In this document: positions 56,833 through 64,000 of the stretch, one piece after another
Layout of the letters: each line of letters opens with the position of its first letter
How positions within the stretch are numbered: the first letter of the stretch is position 1
NCBI GenBank assembly: GCA_036346275.1
Contig: CM070720.1
Span: 14,733,278-14,797,277, forward strand
Origin: Otatea glauca
Lineage: Eukaryota; Streptophyta; Magnoliopsida; Poales; Poaceae
Reading direction: 5' to 3'
Length of the DNA: 64,000 nt
The notes under the pieces: generated by a model
Database searches by the model: none
What the model saw: only the letters and a program-made list of their open reading frames with translations
What the model was told of the DNA's origin: nothing
Position numbers and translations under genes: made by a program

Positions 56833-57095
56833 ACACTCATCACAGATGATTCTAATACTAAACCGTTTGTGCTGCATATCATATCAGACGGTTCAATATG
56901 AAAACCGTCTATAATGTAGACGAAGCCGATGCAAAAAAATCAATTTCCCTAGGATTTTGAACCCGAGAGCTCATGTACGCAGGCCAAGCCGTTTGCCAAC
57001 TGAGCTAAGTACCACTTGTCAAACATTATAGGTATTAAGTATATGAGGCAGGTTACATCACAGATGGTTCAATCTTTGAACTGTCTGGGATAAGT
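56833..57095 (+). promoter_or_regulatory. Internal subterminal-type repeat array of CACTA-E
   Basis: ATCACAGATGATTCTAATAC, AAACCGTTTGTG, CAGACGGTTC, AAAACCGTCTATAAT and ATCACAGATGGTTCAATC occur between the TNP2 end and a GC-rich leader exon. The order is the same as in CACTA-C and CACTA-D. CACACTCATCACAGATG at the left edge could alternatively be a degenerate terminus. Confidence 0.6.
56952..57008 (-). repeat. tRNA-like (SINE-like) segment inside the CACTA-E array
   Basis: On the minus strand box-A-like TTAGCTCAGTTGG (57008-56996) and box-B-like GGGTTCAAAATCC (56964-56952) have tRNA spacing. The stem regions do not pair fully, so a functional tRNA is unlikely. Confidence 0.45.
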
Positions 57096-57414
57096 CCCCC
57101 TTGGCCCATAAACAGCCCGAGCCCATACCTACCCATCTCCAAACCCTAGCACTGGCCTCTCCCCGTGTGACCCTAGTGGCGACCTCTCCCCGTGCTAGTC
57201 TCCTACCCCGTGCGGCGACCTCTCCCAGCGCTGGCCTCCTCCCCTTGCGGTGACCTCTCCCCGCGTCGGCCTCCTGCTCCCGTGCGGCGATCGTCTGCCT
57301 CCCCGACCGCAAGGCGCTGGCCCACTTCTGCTCATCCACGCCTCCCTCCACTGCCTTCTTCGTCCCCGCCTCCGATCGACTCCCCCCGGCTCTGCGCCAC
57401 TTCCCTCCACCGAG
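57096..57414 (+). other. GC-rich 5' leader exon of the second CACTA-E gene
   Basis: It is a pyrimidine- and GC-rich exon-like stretch ending at a consensus donor, CGAG then GTAAGA (exon end 57414). Inside, a unit of about 43 bp (GCGGCGACCTCTCCCCG ... TGGCCTCCT) repeats about four times. No clear TATA is visible. No coding function is assigned, although frames are open. Confidence 0.5.
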
Positions 57415-59412
57415 GTAAGATGCGATCTCTACGCCTTATTTCAGACCTTCAGCCATGGACATAGTTGTTTGTATACTGGCTTATTGTGTTTATTTGGAAG
57501 TAGTTCATGCTTTGTCATCTGTTTGAGCTTGTTGAGGCATGGTCAATGCGGCTTGTTATTTTTATTGTCATATTTCGGTATCAAGTGGTTTCTGAAAGTA
57601 GTTCTACTAGTGTGCTATTTAGAATTTCATGTTGATTGCATCAAAATGCCAATATGCGTCTGCATTCATGGATGCCATGTTTGATTGTAATTCCTGTGAA
57701 TGGCTGGTGCTATGAAATGGGATTTTATTTTTATCTTTGTACAATTGTTGTTAATTACTCATATTTGATATTAAAATGGGCAAATGGTTGTTAAGTTCAC
57801 CTTATGCTTACTGATTTCTTCACAAACAAGAAGTTCTTTATGTTATGTTGGTGGCCGTGACAAATGTTGTCTGCTATAGCGTTTCATGCTGCCAAGTAAT
57901 TGAGTCAATTTTATAGTTTTTGTATAATTGAGTTTAATATCAGTAAGCAAAATACTTATATTATTTTATTTGTTGTTTAATGCTTCACTTTTTGCTACAT
58001 GTTAGTCTTGGTCATTACTATTAAATATGGATATAGACAATTCAAGGTTAAAAGCAAAATGGGTGCGGAGTTTGTTTAACTGTAATAAGCCTGATTCTGC
58101 AACAGCCCTTTTTTCATTTTTCATCTTTCTGCCTAAAACAATAGTTGTGGTCTTTACTTGAGGTTTAGGAGCAGCTGCATTATTCTGTTGATCAAGCATG
58201 AGATTGTAACAACATTGAATTGCCCGCTAATTTGTGCTGCAAAATTCTACCCATTTCGATATGATGCCTGATTGTCGTAGGCAAAACTATGATAAGTAAG
58301 ATGTCCAGTGTTCTCTTTAGTTGAACACATTTTTCTACTTCAATGTTTCAACACAAAGTATGTACAATATCTGTACGTTTTCAGAACATGAATGGGAAAG
58401 GCTCAGGCACAGGGTCAGTGTGCTTTTGTACGCTTGACTGATGTTGATGTTGGTTTAGATTTTACCACTTCCATGTTTACATCTCCTATTAGGAATTTTT
58501 TGTCTTTTCTATTGCATCTGAAGATTTTGACAAATGGAATCTGCTTTCTGCCTCTGTTTTCTAGCAATTTTTCTTGATTATAGACATACAGATGATGATT
58601 AACAGCTACTTGTCTCTAGTTTGGTATTTAAGTCCTGTCATATTTGTATGTACCTTGTCCGGATGAGCTACTTCATAATATTGAAAGAAGTGATTTTGTG
58701 CCTCTTACATATGCAACCTGATACATATTGCCTATGTCTTCTACTATTCTTTTTGCTGAATTTTACTTGCTGCCATTGCTTTGTCCTTCTGATTCTCAGC
58801 TCGAATTACTTGCTGTCATTAGCTTAGTGAAAGCTGAATGCAAATTGAATTTATTGGTTCCTCTATCATTGTTACCTTTTGAATACTGAATGCAAAGTTA
58901 ATTTATTAGTGAAAGCTCGAATTACTTGCTGTCATTACTTGTTGTCCTCAAATTACTTGGTACTTCTTTGTTTGTTTATACAATTTAACAAGCTTCCTCT
59001 ATCAATTGGTTCTTTGACTCATTCTCAGTCTTTGTTACCTTTTGAATGCTCGATGATGTCATTAGGGTCTCTAAAATTTGATTTAAGCAATTTCAGTAGC
59101 AAATAAGGCCTTGAACTGTGAGAGTGATGTTCATATGATTATCAATGCATATCTTGAATATAAAGTCACAGCTTGTGCTTGATGTAGCATGATTAGGGTA
59201 TGTACTTAATTTATAAGATCGCAATTTTGAACCAATTTCACCACCAATATCATTACCAAGCATTTGTACTTAATTTATAAGATCGCAATTTTGAAATGCA
59301 GTAAACTTAACTTTAAGAACCTTTTAGTCCATATTAGCTTTTAAATTTAGTTGTCTTAGGGACCTTGCACGTAAAGGGGCCACACAATTTTATTGTCTTG
59401 GGGACCTGCATG
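57415..59412 (+). other. Intron-like AT-rich region between CACTA-E and CACTA-F
   Basis: It starts with a splice donor and is T-rich with only short frames. GAATTACTTGCTGTCATTA (twice) and ACTTAATTTATAAGATCGC (twice) are short duplications. I recognise no gene or captured exon here. By position it should hold the first intron of the second gene, but no PF03004-type frame follows. Confidence 0.4.
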
Positions 59413-61086
59413 TATGTCCAGTATGCAACGCATCCCGGTACAAGTGTAAGAATTAACCAGATGACGACAGCAAGGGCATCGAGGTGAAGAAAGAACCTCC
59501 TGCTAATGTGGCGTGGTATTTGCCTGTAATTCCTTGTTTGAAGCGTTCATTTTCCAACCCAAGGGAGGCAAAATTGGTTCGTTGGTACTCGAAGGAGTGT
59601 AAGAATGATGGAATGCTAAGACACCCTGTTGATTCTTCCCAGTGGAGAAACATCGATACAAGGTCTGTAGAATTCGATGCGGAACCGAGGAATATAAGGT
59701 TTGGATTGAGTACAATTGAATGAATCCTTACGGTAACAAGAGTAGCCGACATAGCACTTGCCCTGTGAATCTCTATATCTACAACCTTCTCCTTGATTGT
59801 CTATGAAGCGAAAGTATATTTTGCTACCTATACTTATCCAAAGGCCAAGGCAACCTGAGAACGACATTGATGTGTACCTAGCACCATTGATGGAAGACCT
59901 AAAAACACTGTGGGTTCTTTGGGTACAGGTATGGGATGCGTGCAAATGAGAGAACATCACTTTTCACTACCTATTGTTATACACCATAAATGATTATCCT
60001 GCCCATGCTAACCTTTTAGGCCAGAATACCCAAGGAGGAAAAGCTTGTACTCACTGCTTAGATGATATCGAGAGTGTGTGGCTGAATCACTCACGCAAAA
60101 CAATGTACATGCGTCACCATAGGTTCCTTTAGAGGAATCACTCAAACCGCAAGATGAAGAAACAATTCGACAGAAGTAACGAGGATGATTCAGTTCTGAG
60201 GCCTTTAAGCGGGAGAGTTGTTTATGATATGGTTAAGGATTTGGATGTTGCTCTTGGAAAGGGACGTAAATCGAGGACCCGTGAGAGGAGTATATGGAAG
60301 AAGAGATCAATATTTTGGAACCTACCTTATTGGGAGCACCTAAAAGTTCATCACTGCATCGACATCATGATAGTAGAGAAGAATATATGTGATAGTTTGA
60401 TTGGTCTCTTACTGAACATTATGGTCAAAATAAAAGACATTATCAACGCACAGCTTGACTAGGTCGATATGGGCATTAGACCTGAGTTAGCACCGAAAGA
60501 GACTGATGAAGGCCGAACGTACTGCGAACTTGCTTGTTAAACTCTGTCCAAGGCTGAGAGAACTGAAATGTGCCAGTGTGCTTTCATGGTGTGAAAGTTC
60601 CGTCCGGTTACTTCTCCAATATGAAGAGACTTGTTTCGATACAAGATTTGAAATTAACTAGCATGAAGTTTTATGATTACCACGTGCTGATGACATAGAT
60701 GCTTCTTGTTGCAATTAGAAGTATTTTGCCTATCAAAGTCCGGAAGACAATCATGAGGTTATGTTATTTCTTTAACACAATTGCTTAGAAGGTCATTCAC
60801 CCCGAAGGACTAGATGCTCTCTAGGGTGAGGTGGTCATGGCTCTATATAATCTTGAGATGTATTTTCCTCCGTCGTTTTTCGATATCATATTCCATTTCA
60901 TTGTTCACCTTGTGAGGGAGATAAATGTGTGCAGGCCAGTATTCCTATGTAGCATGTACCCGTTCGAGAGGTACATGGGAATTCTCAAATCGTATGTATG
61001 GAATCGATCTCGGCCGGAGGGTACCATTGTCGAAGGTTATGCATTCGAAGAGGTCGTCGAGTTCTGCATCGATTACATGGCTCATG
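59413..61086 (+). pseudogene. TNP2-like transposase of CACTA-F, truncated at both ends
   Basis: The homology starts near ASRYK (59430), then VKKEPPANVAWYLPVIPCLK (59484 on), LVRWYSKECKNDGMLRHPVD, RNIRFGLST, MKKQFDRSNEDDS (60154), WKKRSIFWNLPYWEHLKVHH, VEKNICDSLIGLLLNI, YPFERYMGILKSYVWNRSRP (about 60957-61017) and EGYAFEEVVEFCIDYMAHV. The sequence is broken at 61086 by a new LTR. Multiple stops occur. The D of the LSTDGMNP motif is lost. Confidence 0.82.
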
Positions 61087-62510
61087 TGTAACATCCCAAA
61101 TTTTGTATTTCTTGAATTTAATATGCATTTTATATTTTTATGAATTTTTTGGAATTTATTTGAATTAACTTGTATTTGTTGATATATGGCTTATTTATAA
61201 AGTTATTTGGATAATATGAAAAGTTTAAATAAACTTTTGCTGAAAGTATTTTATTTGAGTTCTAAATGGTTCAAATATGTTTTGGAATTTGTTTGGAATT
61301 TTCTTGATATTTTTGCTATTTATTTTGACTATACTTATTTTGATACTTTATTTTTATTCAAAAATGAGTTAAAAACCCCTTGAATAGTGTTGGGCTGAAA
61401 CCCGCTCGACTCGGTCCATTTTTCCCACGTCGCCAGCCCAGCCGTAGCCCGCTTGGCCCATTTCCCCGCAAAACCCTAGCCGCCACGCACCCTCACCGTT
61501 GGATCTTGATCCATCGGCTGCCTTTGCGTCGCGTCGCCTATGCGTGTGAGCCGTCGGATCGATGTCGCGTGGACGCCCGCGATGGAGCCACGCCAGCAAG
61601 CCGTATCTTCGCCTGATTCTGCTGCCGCCACGGAACCGACTCTGACTTCCGCGCCGCGCACGCCATCGCAAGACACCTATTTAATGCGCCGCCACCTTTG
61701 GATTCCTCAACTTGAGCCACACCTGTAGCCCAAGTGCACACCCGCCGAGACGTCTTCTTGCACTCGTGCGACCCCGCTGAAGTTCAGAGATAGCATCGCC
61801 ACGATTTTGCTTCATTTCGCCGCCGTCACCGTTGGTGCCTGCGTGTTCACCGCATCAAGACGCGTCGAACGCGCCAACTAACGCCACCGGAGTCCCGCCA
61901 TTGCGCCATCTCGTTGGTCTTCGTCTTCATTGCCGGTGAGCTACCTCCACTGTGCCATGTCTACCGCCATCGAAGCTCGGTCACTGTCGAATCTGAGATC
62001 AATGTGTGGGATGCAGCCACGTTTGTGTGTTGCTTGGCCTGGCCGATCTCATCGTCAGTCGTAGGATCCAAATCGGTAGGTCTGGATTCCGCCGCGCATT
62101 GCCACCGTAGTGCGCCTTGCGCCACCGCCTCGCCGCCAACCTTGACCGCTGGATCTTGATAGTGTGGTCCTGCCCATGCCACGTGTCGCTCGTCGGGGCA
62201 ACCACGTCGCCACGCCACTTCATCTAGGTTGTTGGATCAAGATTTGATGGCCCAGATCTTGCCACATGTCGCCCACCGGGGTAGCCGCATCGCCCCGACG
62301 CTTCAGTTTTCCCCATAGCCGCTATCGTCCGATCTAATCTGAAAGGCTGTGCTTTTGCCGCTTGTCCTTTCCTGCATCAGCCGGCACATGAGCATAGTGC
62401 ACCGAGTCCACCGTAGACCCAAGCCCAACCATGAACCCAGTTCACGCGCCGCACGCGTGTCGCCCTTCGATTGCGCCATGTGTCACATTGTGATGCCGCC
62501 ACATGTCGCG

Positions 62511-62585
62511 TGACGTCAGCATGACGTCATAATTTGGTTTTTCCTCAGAAAAATATTTGGTTGAAATTGACGTCAGCATGACGTC
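62511..62585 (+). promoter_or_regulatory. Two as-1-like TGACG clusters upstream of the LTR TATA box
   Basis: TGACGTCAGCATGACGTCA (62511-62529) and TGACGTCAGCATGACGTC (62568-62585) each contain two TGACGTC palindromes. They lie 16-90 bases upstream of TATATAAAA (62602). TGACG pairs are the binding site of TGA-type bZIP factors (as-1 element). Confidence 0.65.
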
Positions 62586-62601
62586 GTAAATACTATTTTC
62601 C

Positions 62602-62610
62602 TATATAAAA
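62602..62610 (+). promoter_or_regulatory. TATA box of the 61087 LTR
   Basis: TATATAAAA follows directly after the as-1-like clusters. Confidence 0.6.
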
Positions 62611-62859
62611 ATCAGTTAATTCGGATTTTCAATTTTTTTGATTTTTTTTATTTCAAACTTTAACTAGATCGTTCTTGCTCATCTGAACTCCGATTACGGT
62701 GATTCAAGTTTCTAAAAATTTGTAAAATCGAGCTCTATTTAATAGTGAATTTTATTTATTTTTTGGAGTTGATCTTGCTCTCTGTTTTTAGTATTTATTG
62801 TTTTCTCGATCGTTTCGCATCGATGTCGAAGTGCCCGGTGAGTTTGTGATCGAGGATCC

Positions 62860-63180
62860 ATGATCACTCTTGACTGTGACCACTCAAAGCTATGACCACT
62901 CTTGGTTGTGACCACTTGACCACTTTTGGCTGTGACCACTCAAGGCTAAGACCATTCAGAGGTCACGATCACTTAAGACCACTCCCTAAGAGATCACGAC
63001 CACTCATGCAGAGGTTATGACCACTCCCTAAGAGCTCACGACCACTCTCTTAAAGGTCACAACCACTCTAAGGCATGACCACTCTAAGGTCATGATCACT
63101 CCAAGGCATGACCACTCAAGACAACGTCATGACCATTCTGGAGAAGGCCATGACCACTCTAGGGCTTTAAGACCACTCAA
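62860..63180 (+). repeat. TGACCACTC minisatellite in the LTR leader
   Basis: About 19 units of 12-30 bp share the core (G)ACCACTC, often preceded by TGTG, CATG or CACG and followed by AAGG. They lie downstream of the TATA box, thus in the transcribed leader. Confidence 0.8.
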
Positions 63181-63307
63181 CTCAAATTGCTCACAAGCAA
63201 AGCAAGCTTATTTAAAACTCAAATTTGAGCACTACAAGTCCAAATACAATCAAATACTCATTATAGATATGGATAGACCACCACGTAGTCTCTCACATCT
63301 GATTGAA

Positions 63308-63874
63308 GTTTAACTTGTTTGGAAATGCAAAGCAGTCCATTTCGCTCATTCAACGAGTGTGTATTTCTCAAAACGGCATTTAAAAAAAAAACTTGTGATT
63401 CTGGTGGCGTGGAGGTAATTAGCCAAGAAAACAGTAGCAAAATCCAAAACTGCAAAACTAATGATAGTATAGACCAAAATTTTCCAGCAATCAGCGTTGC
63501 TGCAATGCGCTGCTACAAGATGCAGTGTGGTTATTTTGTTGTGCTGATGACCAGAAAAGGCTTCACACACTAAGAATTTTTTATTAATTAACTACGTACA
63601 ACAAATGATCTCAGCCTTTGATAACTCCCCACACACTCAATCCCACCAATAATCTATACTTAGCAACAACCCTTGATCTACAATGTACAGTAGGAAAGGA
63701 TAGGATAGAAATGCCTAGTGCTTCTAACAAAACCAAAAAAGGATACGATAGGTTAATGGCTAGTGCTTCTCCGAGTCTAGTTTTGTTGACCACTGCCTAG
63801 CTAACATCTACTATATCTTATTATAAGTCTTATATAAACTGTATGAGCTCAACCTCTGTACCACATCAATCATC
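63308..63874. other. Unassigned spacer between inverted LTR-like segments
   Basis: No gene is supported. The frame at 63319-63573 has no recognisable domain. Confidence 0.35.
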
Positions 63875-64000
63875 AAACGAATGTGAAGGACCATGTGGAG
63901 GTCCATCCATGTTTGTGATGAGTATTTGACTTTATTTGAGCAAGGTGTGCTCAAGTTTGAGTTTGATTTGGATTGTTTTTCGAGCTAGAGCAATTTGAGT
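63875..64000 (-). repeat. Inverted copy of the LTR segment at 63190-63307
   Basis: The reverse complement reads ACTCAAATTGCTCTAG, then TCAAACTTGAGCAC and AAATACTCATCAC. It aligns with ACTCAAATTGCTCAC, TCAAATTTGAGCAC and AAATACTCATTATAG of the upstream LTR. It runs off the window. Confidence 0.65.

Larger units (their letters stand above)
61087..63307 (+). repeat. LTR of another gypsy-type element (start; end uncertain)
   Basis: TGTAACATCCCAAATTTTG begins abruptly inside the TNP2 frame. It matches the sense-strand start of the Tekay LTRs here (TGTAACGTCC, TGTAACATTCC). A GC-rich U3 (61400-62500) leads to tandem TGACGTCA motifs and a TATATAAAA box at 62602-62610, and then a leader with a minisatellite. 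I see no CA terminus with a TCATG duplication, so the element continues past the window or is truncated. The part after about 63190 is homologous to an inverted segment at 63875-64000. Confidence 0.65.

Noticed and set aside
62866..63180. CRISPR-like array
   Set aside because: Units are short, variable and contiguous without unique spacers; it is a eukaryotic minisatellite.

Overview
This window is nuclear DNA from a grass (Poaceae). It is a transposon-dense intergenic block with one confident host gene, an OVATE family protein (OFP) transcription repressor at 6903-7730. The grass call rests on the GC-rich single-exon OFP gene, on Tork/Angela-type copia and Del/Tekay-type gypsy elements with very long LTRs, and on several CACTA (En/Spm) families whose ends begin CACTACTACAG or CACTAATAC. 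I cannot name the genus.

Layout. 1-3575: 3' half of a copia element with its 3' LTR, inserted into a TNP2 transposase exon of a CACTA remnant (CACTA-A, to 3865). 4659-6519: CACTA-B, a complete 1.86-kb non-autonomous CACTA with a perfect 3-bp target duplication, just upstream of the OFP gene. 7974-8479: a Helitron-like 3' terminus and degenerate repeats, resuming at 31426. 8480-31420: a minus-strand Del/Tekay gypsy element with LTRs of about 5 kb and a perfect 5-bp target duplication. A 6.05-kb LARD-like element (14997-21050) is nested in its pol region and carries a 3.4-kb array of 42-bp repeats. 32719-44215: CACTA-C, a full-length CACTA with target duplication TTG, encoding decayed TNP2, a second transposase (PF03004 type) and an Ulp1-like peptidase. 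44510-54440: CACTA-D on the minus strand, which has captured fragments of an RNA-dependent RNA polymerase (RDR) gene and a SEC14/CRAL-TRIO gene; a solo Tekay LTR (49106-52173) sits in a SEC14 intron. 54441-57416: CACTA-E on the plus strand, forming an inverted TNP2 duplication with CACTA-D. 59413-61086: CACTA-F, cut by another LTR that starts at 61087.

The most interesting patterns are: (i) an internal copy of each CACTA family's own terminal repeat array, placed between TNP2 and the 5' leader of the second gene, with a TATA box in two cases; (ii) capture of RDR and SEC14 fragments, antisense, inside the leader intron of that second gene; (iii) a Mu-killer-like inverted duplication of TNP2; (iv) a conserved structured module with a compensatory change in the long U5 of Tekay LTRs; (v) an accessory ORF between primer-binding site and gag; (vi) a hierarchical 42-bp minisatellite with uniform edges and a diverged core.

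All transposon genes seen carry stops or frameshifts except the gag-protease frame. Identifications come from reading motifs by eye; no database search was run.
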